Shown here piece after piece: positions 14,201 through 29,200 of a DNA stretch of 64,000 nucleotides. Source of the stretch: Metellina segmentata (taxonomy: Eukaryota > Arthropoda > Arachnida > Araneae > Tetragnathidae). Location of the stretch: NCBI GenBank assembly GCA_947359465.1, contig OX375877.1, positions 67,372,698 to 67,436,697 of the forward strand. Direction: 5' to 3'. How positions within the stretch are numbered: the stretch's first letter is position 1; each line of letters starts with the position of its first letter. The notes below the pieces were generated by a model that did no database searches, was not told the origin of the DNA, and saw nothing but the letters and a program-made list of their open reading frames with translations. Made by a program: the position numbers and the translations under genes.

Positions 14201-17200
14201 CAGTTGTATAGTTAAGAAAAATTCAATGCAGCCAATAATGTAGATTCATTAAAATTGAGTTAAAATCCAATTTTTAACACAAAATTCATAATTTACAATT
14301 TATTTCAAGTTATAACTCTCTGACAATTTAATGGCTACACGGCATTATCCAATAGAAAGATAAAGAGAAAGGTTTTAAAAAACAAATTCTACAATAATGA
14401 AATATTAATAAAGTAAAACATTCAATAAGACACATTCCCAAGTAAAAAAGTTTATAAATATTCAGACCTGATAGTTTTTTCTGTATCCTCTTTTATACTT
14501 CTTATCAGCATCTAAATAATTTCAAAAATGCAAATGAAAGAACTTGTTGACATTTTACCATTAACATAGAGTGTCTAAAATGTCAGGATTTGCATAGAAA
14601 GAACATAAAATGACAAATTAACTTAAGATCAAGAACACAGACCAATATGATATTATGAAAACTTCAATGTAAAAATTGAGGGAATTTAAAATGTTAATAT
14701 CAGTACTTCACACACATACAAGTTATATACTTCAAATTCGAAGTGAAACAAAGAATAAATTTCTAACTATCACTGCCACTTAATTGCAAGATTATCTAAA
14801 TTAATGGTATAAAAATAAGTTATAGTAAAAAAAGGAACTTGGAATATTTTAAAATGCAAGTTTAGCCTTTGTATCTCGTGAATCCTCCAGTACTACCGAA
14901 TTTTGCATAACTAATTGGGATCATATGCAAATAGAATTATTAACAAAACTATTTTTTTGTATAAAGGAGAAATTTTTATTTATTATTTCCACTTTAGTTC
15001 TGTGGCTGTCATCTCACCTAACAGGATTTTGCTTTATATAGGATTATAAGTAATTTGCTTATGCTTCATTGATTACAGAATTATTGTGCTGTGTGCATAA
15101 TCCAAGTGCTTTTTTGTCAAAAGTTAAATAATTTATCCTATTCACAACAGATTTTTTATTTTACATCATATTTATATCAATACAAATATTGGACATAAGA
15201 TTTAAACAAATTTTATAAATTTTCATTTTAATAGAGGAAAGTTTTTAGGTGAACGCAACTGATAATTAGAGTCAATGTGAGGAGTTGGTTTAGTTTCATT
15301 AGTTCTCAGATAATCGCATTTATCCTAATTTTACTAAGGAGTCAAGTCCAAAAGTCAATTCAGCACCACGATATATGATGCTAAATTACAACTGGTTTGG
15401 TTTGTCAATATGATAATTTTTTGCTACACTAGGGGGCTCCGCCCCCTGCTCACTTTCGCTCGCCAACCCATTAAAAACTAATAGTAATAAGATATAGATA
15501 CGCCAGTTTTAAAAAAACAAAAATGTCCCGATTTTTCCCGAATTTCAATAAAATATTATCAAGAACCAAATTGAAATTTCAATAAAAACTCGACGAGCTG
15601 CAAAAATTTACGTTGAGAGGTACTCTTAAAAAAAACTCACGACTGAAGACTGAAAATTTGTATGTGTTTTGCTCACTCGCAGAAGAAATTTCGCTTCTTC
15701 GATTTTGACACTTAATAAACCCTAAACTAATAGCCGCATCGGAAAAAAATTTTAATAATTGTCCAGGGAATACAATGAAGAACAAACCATGTTAATTTTG
15801 TTTTTTTCCGATCAGAACTTTCTCGGGAAACTGCCTAAGAATCGAGCTAAACAACACAGTTTTCAATCCTGCGGCGTTGGCGGCGGTAACATTTTTTAAT
15901 ATAGAGAGATGAGAACTAATTAGGGATCTACTATGATACACATGAACTGACAAAGCCAAAATACAATGAAATTTTCTTAGATTCTAAAAAAATTCTAGAA
16001 CATGGATGTCAGAAAAAAAATAGAATAAAACTTGCTGGAATTTTGAAAAAACACAAGCTAGTCCTTCTAGAAATGGCAAAAATACAGATGCCAATTTTTG
16101 GTCAGCCAAGATTTTCCTTCTTAATTTAAATTTTAGTAACAGCTGATTATAAAGTTTCATCGAGGAGCTTCAATTTTTTTGTCATCAAGCCCCTGACAAA
16201 TGATGATGGGCAGAAAAGCATGGCACATCATACTAAGGATTAAATATGGATTGGAATTTTCCCTATGAATTATAAAGTGCCAACCTGGTACAGCCTGAAG
16301 ACAAGAAAGTGGGATTTTCCATAAATTTATTATTTGATATAGTGCTGTAATAACAGGTGAAAATCCATAACAATTACAAAAATATCCAATGAACTATGCT
16401 AGAAAAGAAACGTTTAATAAAAGTGAGGAATATGTTCAGTGCAATTTATGTACACCAAATTGATTTAATTTAAACATAAGAATCAGTTCCTTCCCCCGCC
16501 CCTTCAGTTCGAAAAGATAAACATTTTCAACCTAAACTCATGCAAAATCTAAAACATTTTATTCTGTACTCACCAGATCCAGTCTGAACACAATCAGAAT
16601 AGACTTTGTAAGTCTTTCCACCCTGCCAAGTCAGAGCTGAAAGAAAACGAATCCTTTTAACATTTTGGAGTGAAATAATAAAATAAATCACATATTTGAT
16701 TATTCAAAAAATTAATTGAGTAAAATTGTGAATTTTATCATGCAGCCCCTTTATTAGTTAAAATCTATAGTAAACTTCCCATCGGTTGACATTTTGTGCT
16801 TACTACTTTCCCTCCCAGACTTAAATCCACACAATTTTGTTGCATGCTTAATATAGAGCATTACATACCCAGTGCATCCACAGGTTGTGGACCTCCAGTT
16901 CCTAAAAAGTATGCAAATATTACAACTCAAACAAAAGAAAACGTGATGTAGTAAATATTTTTTAAGCCCTCTAATAACCAGATGTCTACTCAGTTTTGAA
17001 TGCACCAGTAATAAAACATTAAGATGTGTTTAAATGTAGTCATTAATTATTTAAGTGGTACAACGCAACTAAAATATTGCAAAATTTATATTTTCCACTT
17101 ACCATGGTCAAGTTGTGCCAGACACAAGACAAATAAAGTCGAGATAAAATAAAGACCGATATAAAAATTTATGTATTTCCAATTTTGAATTGAGACTAGC

Positions 17201-20200
17201 CCAGTGTATATCTAAATAAATTTGTAAAATCCATGACAGAGATGAATAAAACAAATTTTTATTGTAAGGACTTCACAAAAGATTTTTTATGGTTGGATTT
17301 GAAACTCAAAACCAGAGAATTAATAAATGTTAAAAAACTTTAAAACAGTTTATTCGAGCAATTCAGTTCATGAGTCTGGTGAAATAGTTTTAGGAACAGA
17401 ATTCACTTCGTCTACTTTTGAAAAAAACAAATGGGTACTGAACAGATTTACTTGGTCCTTTTCTGTTTAAATATTAAAAAATTTTCGTCTAAGAATCTTT
17501 TACAGTAGAATCTTTTTGAGATAACATGCAGCAGATTGCTCACCTCTGGTACCTTAAAACTGCAGTAATTTATTAAGAAACAAAAATCATAAAATGATTG
17601 TACATACAAATAATGGACATGGAATACTGTATTTCATGCTAGCAATTTCCAACCTTTTTTATCTCATAACACACAATGTTTTAGAATTCCACTCTGCATA
17701 CCAGATATACATAATATTTTCAATCCAACAAAAAAATAATTTTGATTGATGTACAATAAATAGTAATTACCTACCCTTTTTGCTCCAAAGTTGCTTTTTA
17801 AAAAATAATTTTGTACCAATTTACTAACGAAACTTTGTAATAAAATGAATACTCATTTATACTGTTATTAAAACTATGAGTATTACTTGAAAGTATTTGT
17901 TAATACACACTAGTCAAAAGTTCTAAACTAAACCATTGAAATGAAATAAATCTTACAATTTAAACCATTTCACAATCTGTAAGTCATACCAGTGTCATTC
18001 TTGTGGCACACTTTTTGAAAATCACTGTCATATACTTATTTTATTACATGTAGAACATATATAGTATACAAGTCTAAAAATTCAAGTACTATACAACTTT
18101 AAAAGTGTGATTGGCAAATTTTACGAAATTTTTTTTTCCTTACATACACAAACATAGGTAGTTAAGAAACTTTACCTTTATAAGCAGGAACAGGAACTAC
18201 TTCCAGCACGTTTGATGGCAGAACACAACTGTATAAAAGAGTATTAAAATTAAGACTTGTTAGAGGAATTAAAATAGATTTTTAAAATCTTAGCTAAAGA
18301 AATAAAATTACCGTTTACAAAACTCCTCAATGTATATGGATACATTTTCACTGTTACTAAAAATATCCTGGACATGTCCAATATAGATATCTTTATTTAT
18401 ATGGACCTGAAAATATAAACAAAATTAAATGCATGTTTTCATCTAAAAGAGTGTCATAATTAAGCACAAGAAAACCAAAACCTTACCTTACACTTTACAC
18501 CTGGTTCTAATTTCGGAACAATAAACTGCTCGTTTTTCTGATCTTCTGCAAAGACAGGAACATTTAGAACAAACTACTTTCTGAATATATCTTACAAGTA
18601 CTTTAAAAGGTAGGTAGGAAATTAACATCCCACTGGAGCTATACAATGGGCTGTTACTTTAAAAGGTATCCTCTTGAAAATGTTCTCTACTTTACAAAAT
18701 GATTAGACTTTAATACAAATTTGCATGTTGCTATAACAGCCATACAATCATTTTTCTAGTACTAAATAGTACCATGAAAGCTTAAATGTATATTTGTTCA
18801 CTGAGGAAAGTAGATAAGTTTAAATTCATCCATTATAATCTTGGTGTCTACCTTTATGTGACCTGTTGTTATTTTTATTGTAAATTAATCAATTAAACAA
18901 GGATAAATTTTAAGATTACATGTGTGGAGTAAAAGAAAATTAAAAGTATGGATCTTACATTATGAAATGAAGTTAAGATATAAATGAGATTCAATACAAA
19001 TATACAAAATCTGCAAATCTAATAGTTTATCAAAGTCAAAATGTATACAAATTTGATATTTCACTGATGTTCATTTTCTTTACAAAAGCTTGTATGGACT
19101 CCCTTAGTAAACCAAGTTTCGTTCAAGTACAAAAAGAGAACTGCTGCTATTACCATAACAAACCTTATCATTGAAGAGAATCGAGTAAAATATAATTGAG
19201 GAATTCCATATTCATACAATAGCACAATGCATCGCCTTTTTGTTTAAAATAGTATCAAGTTTCTGAAATCAAGAAAGCTTTAAGGATGAAAAGGTTGCAA
19301 GTCATAAAAAGTTTTCTATTAAATGATTGAAATTTTTTTTCAATTCCTTTTCTTTCTACTTACGTTTAGTTTTATTCTGAGAATGGTATTGAGCTCAATA
19401 GCATTTAGAAAGCAACGATTTAACACCTCCACGATTTAAAAGTTCAATACTTTTTATTAAAATAGATTATTTTCAGAAATATTTTCAATTTCTTATTTCA
19501 TTTCTCCTCATTTTATCCCACAATCCTCATTAGCACAATTTTATTTGTTTAATAAACTTATTTCATTCTTTCTTAGCATTGCTGAACATCATTGCAAATA
19601 CTATTAGTGCATAAATAAATCTATTATACAATCTCAAAAAAAAAATGTGGACAATTTCATCACAATACAAATGAAAATCTCACCAACTCTAAAGAACTTT
19701 AGTATTAATAAAATAACACATGAACTGCCGATTTACCTTTTCTCTTTTCATTCCACATATCAAACTCAACATTTCTGTATATGCCTGGATCTAAAGTCTT
19801 AGCAACTTTGTAAGGAAAAGGAGGAACACCTTGTGCCAAGGCTTTACGGATCTCCATGTGAGGATTCTGGGGTGGCTGAAAATGGGAATTGGTACAGATG
19901 AAACTGCGTGTTAAAATTTTTTTTTAATCACATTCTACTTTCATACAAATTCAGCAGCATTCGAAATCATTGGTGGTCTGCTGGTCTGAGACCATTAAAA
20001 GTACGATCGTTAAGGAGATTGAAAATCTGTGTGGTCTACGGGATCACTAACTATATTGTAAAACTAGTGCTTCATGTTTTTTTCCCCCCTCAAATAAGTT
20101 TCAAGGCTGTAAACAAACTGTTTTGCAAATAAAAGTTCAAAAATTCTAGTAAATAACATTACAAAATTTAGAAAATGAATTTATAAAAAAAATATGTATA

Positions 20201-23200
20201 CAGTCTACAATTTAACAGAATTATTATTCACCAAAGTAAAAATTTCACTCGCCAACAAGTGGAAATAATGTGTCCTGAATTAACACACTATTAACTAAAT
20301 TAATTTATTATTTGAGGGGTGGACCAGTATATTCTTGTATACACTGGTCCTTGGGACCAGTCACTTTTATATTAAGGCAAAATTTTAATGGTGCATTGTA
20401 CATTATTATTTTAAACCCAGTGACTACAAACTGGTCATTTAAATTCAGCTTGGTAATTCTTAAAACTTATATTAAAATTAAGTCTGAATCCTATTTCAGT
20501 ATAACTGATTAATTTTTTGTTGTGTTGATGGGTTAAACATAGCTGTTTACTGTGAGACTTGATTCAGACACCAAATGAGTGGTTGTCATTAGAAACAAGA
20601 ATAGTTTCATTTTGAGTAGGGATGACTTAATTTTATTTTTCACAACTGTTGTCAGAGGAAAGAGGTAGTTTGCTAGTATAAATATTGGTGTGTGACAGGT
20701 AAAAATCTTAAATATATTTCCAATTTGTCCTCAAGTAAGTGTGACAAACTTGAATACACATCTTTAAGCACCCTCTATTCAAAATTGGATAAGATCCGTT
20801 TCAAAAGCAATAGACTTTACGTCTGGAACAGCTCTCATGAACAGAAATAATATTTGTCAAAAAATAATTGTATCTACAAGTATATAAAAATTCTTTACAA
20901 AAATAAAATTAGTTAGTATACTTTTTTAAATTTGTAGATCATAAATACATAGAAACAGGTATAATTCAATTTTCACAAGGATGTGAAAAACTGTTTAGCA
21001 TCTTTTGGCAGTGAACTAACATTTAAAGTCAAATAAATTATCGATATAGCTGGAATCTGAAAACTAAATAAAAATATTAAAATCTGTACAGAAAGAATAC
21101 TCAAATATGCAACTAAGTTTGGTAAACTGGTTGGGTAAAAGAAAATTTTGATTCATTAATACAACAGGTTACTAAAAATATATCAGATACAACAAATTTA
21201 TTCCAACTATTCTACACTCAAGGAATTTTTAAGAACTATTCTATTTATCATTTAAACCAAAGAAATTTTTTTTGTGTGTTTAGTCCTTCCCGTAAAACAA
21301 AGTGAGCATTAAAGAAAATGAAATATTCATCACAATTTAATTACTTTTAAACTGAATATTTCTTATTTAGTAAAAATTGCATTAAAACATTTTAATTAAT
21401 TAAATTAACTTTAATTCATTCATGTTCTTGGATATATTGTACCTCAGTGCATATCACTATATCTGAGAAGAGAACCTTTAATTCACAATTCAATTATTTA
21501 ATTGCAAGCAATGTTAGGCTTAAATATAATTATGATCCAGTCTTGCTATTACAGCACAACCAGTTATTCAAATGTGTAATAAAGAATATTTAATAATGTG
21601 AACTGTTAATTTTATATGGTAACAAATTCCAGTATTTCAATGTAAAATAAAAATTTTCTCCTATGTATTGTCATGAAGCATTTGTAAATATTTCTCATCA
21701 AAAATAACATTTATTCATGCGGAATTTCTAACATTTATTAACGTTTAGTCATTTTTTATTTCAATTGTGTAGCATACATTGTAGTAGAAGCAGCTACTAC
21801 TGTATGCACTTATACATTTTAAAATATTAATTGATTATAAAATGTTAATACAAGATCGATTCTAGTAATGTATTTTAAAGAAATTTCAATTATTAAATTA
21901 TGGTTTTACAGTTTTTTTCCGTCATTCTTACTAATAAATAAATTGAACAAATTCAGAATAGCGCTACTTAAAAAATTGTTACAAATGACAATTTTACAAT
22001 GAATGACTTTTACAAATACATATAGCAGCCCATTTCAAAAACAGAACCATTAAAGCCATCCCCATATCAACAGTAATACATTACTGTCTCATGTGAATGG
22101 GAGATCTCATCCCAAGAAACCATTAAGTGACCCTTCCAATAATTAGCTGCACCCTACAAGAACACAAACGCCCAGTCAGGACTGCTGATAATGGTATTTG
22201 GGGTGGTTCAGATTCAGAGGGTTAATCTTTGAATTATTTTTAATAGTTTCGATGCTGTATCTTTGTTTTGTTAAAACATAAAACACATACTTTGAAAGAA
22301 GCTTGATCATCCTCAGGCAAATTAGGATCATCAGTTCCACCATCCGTGTGACTGTTGAGTAAGAAAATTGTTAATTCTATGCATTCAATCAAAATAAAGT
22401 ATAACTTTGCAAAACAGATAGGGGAGAGGAAAATGTGTTTTGGTGTTACAAACATAAAACCAATCGATTTCACCAACATGTGACACAGAAATAGGTGTTA
22501 TTTAAACATATTGGTGAACACAACAAATGGATATAAACAATACCAAATCATCCACTACGAGAATAATTCGCCAACTACCCTGCAAATTTTAAAAATACTT
22601 TATTCTAGTAAGGATCTGCATATTATTAGAATTGCACACGGTTTTAATCACTCAAACAAAGTTTTTCGGCAGTCTGATTACAGAAGGTAATGAGAAATCT
22701 GGAAGATAGAAATCAACACAGAAAAGAAAATACGTGTAAACAAAAAAGAGGTTGGGTAAAAAGTATTGAATCGCGTGAATATTGAACGATTTTGCAGCTT
22801 AGATGCAACTATATAAAAACGCAATTGTTATAAGGTTTGGCGGCTGAGATGCAATTGAAGTGGACGTTAAGTCAATTGTGGTAACATGATTGAGTTTTCA
22901 GCTTTTACCACTTTATGAGAAATAAAAATTAACACCAGTAAGCGTACATTTGAAAATTGTAGTTAATATTTGATTCATTTCATTTTATAAGGACAATGAA
23001 ATATGGCATGGGCTATAATTGGTGTATGTAACCTTTGAAATGTATTTTCTGGTGCTCTTGCCGAGACAACAGTATAGCTATTTTATTTTTAAATGTATTG
23101 TGCGGATTGTTCCATTAAGTATTATTAATGCACTTATATTATCAGTTTTTTTATTTAGATGTATCCATAATACTGATTTTAGAAATCCAATTGGACAGAT

Positions 23201-26200
23201 AGCATTGGCACTCAGTGCCACGATGAGCATGACTAATATCCTTTGCAACTAAGTTTTTTTGACACAGTTTATTTTCACTTATTAATTAAAATATAACTTA
23301 AATTATATACTTGTACTTAACATTTTTTAACTTGTGTAAATTTGATAATGTAATTTGTTAGCTCATTCAACATTATATAAAACATTATGTTTTTATAAAA
23401 ATAGCAGTTATAAATTATGCTATAGAAACAAAAATAGTTATGGCAACATTGAAGTTCGCAGAACAAAACAAAATTAGTATTTTTGTTACATCTTTTGCTT
23501 TATAAAAATGTGGGGGGGGGCTTTTAAATTATAACCATTTCCGTTCTATGATACAGATAGATCATTTTTAGAAAAGAGTTTGCAAATCTAAAATTTGTCA
23601 ATAGGAATTAAAATTAATATTATACAATATTGAAGCAGGACTTGCAGTTCATAAATCTTGGAAAATTTTTAGTTAAAATAGGCATAGAATGTACAGTACT
23701 TTGAATACACAGCATTAATTGTTCAAAATAGGCATTGAATGTGCAGTATTTGACAATGTAAAATACTGTATTCATTCTTAAGGAGAGTTTGTCCAATAAC
23801 AGTCAGTGTTGACAAAAGTATCCAGTTAATGTCCAAAGTAAAATTTGCAATCCAATGTTATTTTATAAAAAGTAGTTTAAAACATGCTTAGAAATGACAA
23901 AAATACACCTTTCTCTGAAATAGTGACACAACAGGTTGTTTCTCCTTTGCTTCGAATACGCTTTGTCATGAAGCATCTTTTCAACTGCTAGGTCAACATC
24001 AGGGCCTAGTTCAAATATCTTCTTGTATAGCACCTCATACACAATAGCTAAAAAAAGTTGTTCACAGTTACATTTTCATGAAACCTAGCTTACACAGCTT
24101 AATAGATATATTTATTTGAGAAATAGCATCTGTTTTCACTTACATTTTACAAAACATGGGGAGGAATAATGAAAAGCAAAATTAAAGTATCTAATCTTAA
24201 ATCAAATAAAATTGCTTTAAAGTAATTAAATATCAAATTTCATAAATTATAATTTTACTTAAAAATAGGATTAAGTTGACGTATATTTAAAATTTAGTCC
24301 CCAATTAATTCTAGATTCATTTGCTACAGAACCATTCTTCGTAGTATCAGAACTTGCTCAAGCACAATACCCAAAATCCATATATCAACCATATTACGTC
24401 AGGAGTCAAAAAAGGTAATTTAGAGAAAAACTAGTGGAAGTATAAACAAATATATTTTTGTACCTTTGCATAATGTTGCATTGTGCTTAAATTTTCAATA
24501 ATTATCTGCAAATAAGCTATCACTCCAAAATATTTCACGAGTTTTTGAAAATATGATTAAAAGAAAAAAATGTGGTCTTGGCTATTTGAAAATTAAAAGC
24601 TTTACTTGTTTTCTTGTAAACTTGTGGTATAGATTAGATGTGTTAGACATTATTTGACAATTTTTCAATGGTGGGAACCTTTAGCAGGATATATTTAATG
24701 ATCAATGATGCAATAGAGCTTCAGTTGCAGTTACATAGTTTTATTAATATATTTTGTTTGAACACAATTACGATTTTAAGTACTATGAAATTTTAATAAG
24801 CATTGAAAGAATACTTACAAATTAAGATCGTGAATCCCAATTATTGAATTTAGTAATTAGGTAATACGAAAAAAATAATCAGTGTATGTATATATACATA
24901 CAGTAAAACTTTTGCAAGCCGGAAACTATAAACCTAAATCTTGTTTGAAATGGAAAATCTTTGCAGACCTTTTAAGAGTTAATACATGAATTTTCACCTT
25001 CATAAGGAAGAAACCTATCAATAACAGAATATTTCATCCAATGGAGTTCCGGTTTAGACAGGTTTCACTGTATACACATCTGTGGCTTGGTGCCAATGTC
25101 AAAATCCACTGCTTCGAGTAAATTCAGTTTTAAAGTTTTCTTTGAACATTGTTGCTTCAAGTATTAACAGAGGGAACAGCTTGAGTATAGGACTTTATTG
25201 GCATGCATTTTGGCTTGGCTACTTTTTTTGTTGCCAAGTTGCGGAAGTGCACATTTTTGAAAATGTATCTAGGAAGGTGGGTACATTTTTAACGTCATAC
25301 TGGAGAAACACAACAGGCTGCTGACGACAATCCGGGATCAATCCTCCAAGGGAAAGATCCAAGGACGACAACCACACATAATTTTGAACCATGGTCATAT
25401 GACGAGGCAACGCCTGCCAGCACCCCACGCTCTAAATTTCCACACCACGCCAACATGTGGACATAACAGATTTAACATGCACCAGCCCCTTTATACACAA
25501 GGGTCTGGTTGGATTCGAACTTGCAACCCTCCTGTTGTTAACACGTCACTTTTTCAACCAGGGTTTTTGAACGATTATTAAAAAAACGATACAAAAGCAT
25601 TAAAAAGAGAACTAAATTTTCTTTAACGTTTGGTAAATTTTCATGAGTTATAAAAATTTTGAAAGAGCAGCTTTATACACTATTTTGTTTAAAAGGAAAC
25701 CTAGTCAACCAGGTAAAAAAATAGTAGAAAGATAGTCTTTTAGCAGCCTGTGGCAACCCCGAGCCTATAAAGCAGTTAAACACAGTGAAATGATTCTTTA
25801 TTATTAATTTCACTGCAGTATTAGTCCGCATTGGATACGCAAATGTATTGCAGAAGCAAAATTCTGCAATCTTGTCCTGATAATTTCATGTACTTTTTCC
25901 CAGTTTTGTAATACTGTAACTAACAAGACATCAATACAATTTTCTCTAGCAATTGGAAAGCATGGGTACATAAAATATTTTAAAATACAAAATGACTCAC
26001 ATTGGCAAAAGGCTAAATCAGATAATTCAGACTTTGAGTAGACGCAGTCATAGCGGTTGCCACCTGTGCAAGCCAATGTAATCTAAAACCAAATACAACT
26101 TATAAATGGAAAAGTTAAAGACCCATGGGTCAAAATTGTTCAACATAAGACAAACTGTCTTACTTAAAAATACTTACAGTCTGGACTGATGACTGAGCCT

Positions 26201-29200
26201 TTATTTTCAGAGGTGGCTTGTTGATATCATAATAAACAATAAAATCTACCCTGCCAAATAAAAGTATAAACCCATGAGAACACTGCTGAAAAATAAATCT
26301 CAAGTCAATGCAATGTTAGTGTGGATTTACACATTCTTTGCGACAATCAATTTACTAGAATTCATTCAGTTGAACTGACCTTCAAGAAATACAATACCCC
26401 TCGAAGTTAACTTATTCATGGACATAGAACATTTTACTATTGGGAACTCACACATTTATTTTATTTATTCATAACTGGCACTAGGACCTATATTGCACCA
26501 GTGCAACAGATGATGACCTATCAATAACACAACACAGTACAATTAAATGCATAGCCACTTAGCAGTTATATCCAGGCAAAAATACCTTCAGAACATTTTA
26601 GGTTAGGGGAAAGGTCTGATAACCAGACCATTCTAGAAAAATATAGTTAAATTGTGTATGTCCTGAATTTCAAGGATCTGAAACCTTGAATTTCTGTTTT
26701 TAATTTTCAGTATAGAGTAGTCTAAAGTTTGCGAATTCTAACAGCCGTATTCCCAAGTCTCAAGTTAACCTGGGGATCAGTTGATCCACTAGACTGAGTT
26801 AAATAGCAGATCATCAAGAAGCATATTCTCAAATGGTGGGTTAAGTGGTCCATGGATTCAAATTATATGCACTCTGTGATTGGCTACTACCGTCTCCTCA
26901 TGATCACATGATAGTGTTTACATTTGTTACGATGCCCAAATCTGCATTCATACTGATCAAGCACATACTTTGCCAGTGGAATTGATTCCACATTGTGATT
27001 TTAATGAAATGCATATGGCATTTTAATTTGGGTTTGGAAAAAGAAATTCAAAGGTATTTAATTTCAAATTGGAGTTTTATGGAAAACAAAATTTTGCAAG
27101 AAAGAATTGCACACAATGCCTTGACAAATCAATGTAATTTGATTATCTTTATCTTTGTACTTTTCAGTATGGGGTGTGTTGGTGCAAACTGAAATAACTT
27201 GAAAACCTTGAAAATTTCTTTCATTTTCATAATAAATCAACACAATAATTTTTATTCCACAACGAATTTTCATCTGCCATGGTCATATTATTTCTCTCTC
27301 ATTCATATAAGATCAATTGAATGCATATAGATGGTATTTTCGCAAAAAGATAGTACTGTGCATGTGTGACACTCAATCGAGGATTAATTCTTCGATTTCG
27401 GAGGATCAAAATGTAACACCTAAACAGCAGTTTAAACCTAGGATTAGGCATTTTGAATATGGCTTCTTAGAAAACCCATGGATTATCGTTGATCCCCTGT
27501 TTGACTCAGACTTGTGAATGTATCGGTTAGTCTTAAATTGCATAGAACTACATAATTGAAGGTTTTCATGTGTCCTAACTCATTAACTTGATAGCAAAAG
27601 AAACTTACTTATATTTTGAAGACAAAGCTTTCATTTCCACTTCTCCCACCCATTCCTATAAATAAAGAGAAGTTGTATCTTTCATTCTTTTAACAATCAA
27701 ATCTTTAAATCCATTATCATTTAGAAATCCAATTGTAAAATATTTTAATTTAATTATTTTAAGTTATTAAACAATACTAAAAAATCCGTCTCATTCAATA
27801 TCTCCTAAATTATTTTGGTTGGTTGGCTGAGCTTCATGGCAGAAGATCAGAGGAGGATAAGCTGCGCCAAACACACGAAAGTAAAATTAGGAAGTGAAGA
27901 GTTTAAACTAATTACCATACCATCATTAACACATAAATGTAATGAATAAAAACCAATTAAATAGGAAGGTAAAATTTTAATCACAAGAAATGCAAAATAA
28001 TTTTTTTAAATAGAGAATTATGATGGAGTAACCCCCTCTTTGGTGATAAAACCTTGTGGAAATCAATTTAGAATTTTATAAATTATATACATGTGGTAAA
28101 AATCCTGAAAAGTGAAGAAATCTAAAAGGTAATGGACGAAGGGGGGGGGGAGAGACCCAACAAGTCATAAAATTCGTAATGAAGTTAAGAAATTGTGGAT
28201 GAAATATCAGAGAACTGTACAAGAAGTTAAAATACAATGGATGGAGAGGGTTTTGACAATGGTGGCACAATTAAGCGGTTTCCCCAAATGATAAATATCT
28301 ATGAGTGACTCGTGAATGGCCGACGCGAAGATGTTAAAATAACATTTAACCGCCAAGATGTTCAGAAATTATTTTGCTAATTAGTTGAATACTTCAGGAA
28401 GTTTTTTTTTTTTTAAGAACTTTTGTCGAGATTGGAGTTTGACTTATAATAGAACTACATTTTTTTTGACGTTTGGTGAATTTCAGACAAAATTTTGAAT
28501 AGAAGCACATCAAGATGATTTTACTAAGATACCATAAGTCACCAAGGTTATAATTATTGTTAGGACAAGATACAAGACCACTACATGCAATTTAAATAAA
28601 AGTTGCATTAAATAACATGACTTAAAATTCTATAAACAGAAACACCATACTTTTTCGTCCCTTATTCTTTCCAGGTACTCATCAAAATCTTGATCTATAA
28701 GCTGGAATAAACAATATAAAATCAAGATGAGTTGATAACTTAATTTTTAACACAAGAGACCACACTTGAAACAAATACTTCCCCAACGAAACATATCACA
28801 ATAAGCCATAAATTAAGTCACATTATCAAGTCCTAATGCACTTAATATAATACTTAAACTGGGTAACATTTTCCAACACTCACTTTGAACCTTTTCATGA
28901 CACATCTCAAGAAAAAATTACTTTAAACAGAACTATACAGTTCACAAACAAGAAGTGCTACTTACCCTTCACATTTAAATCTACAAAACATTTATCTTTA
29001 GAATCACATTCTTTAAACCAAATTATAAATATACTTGACAAACAGAAGAAAAAAAATAAGTCACAGGTGTAAATTCAAAAATGTGCACTAAAAATTCAAA
29101 ATGTTAAGACAATTTGAATTTGTAACATTGATACGAAAACAAAATCAATACAAGTGTGTTTCCATGCACCCAATTTTAATAATACCTATGAAATATTTAA

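Noticed and set aside
22291..22351. Alternative reading of exon 8 in the hydrophobic frame
   Set aside because: It requires a donor two bases later in exon 7 and breaks phase with exon 9; the acidic frame fits both sides.
22240..22479. Seventy-nine-codon frame as a separate small gene
   Set aside because: It simply reads through OTUD4 exon 8 with intron on both sides.
23019..23252. Hydrophobic 77-codon plus-strand frame as a membrane protein
   Set aside because: AT-rich intron DNA often gives such frames; no splice partners, motif or codon bias.
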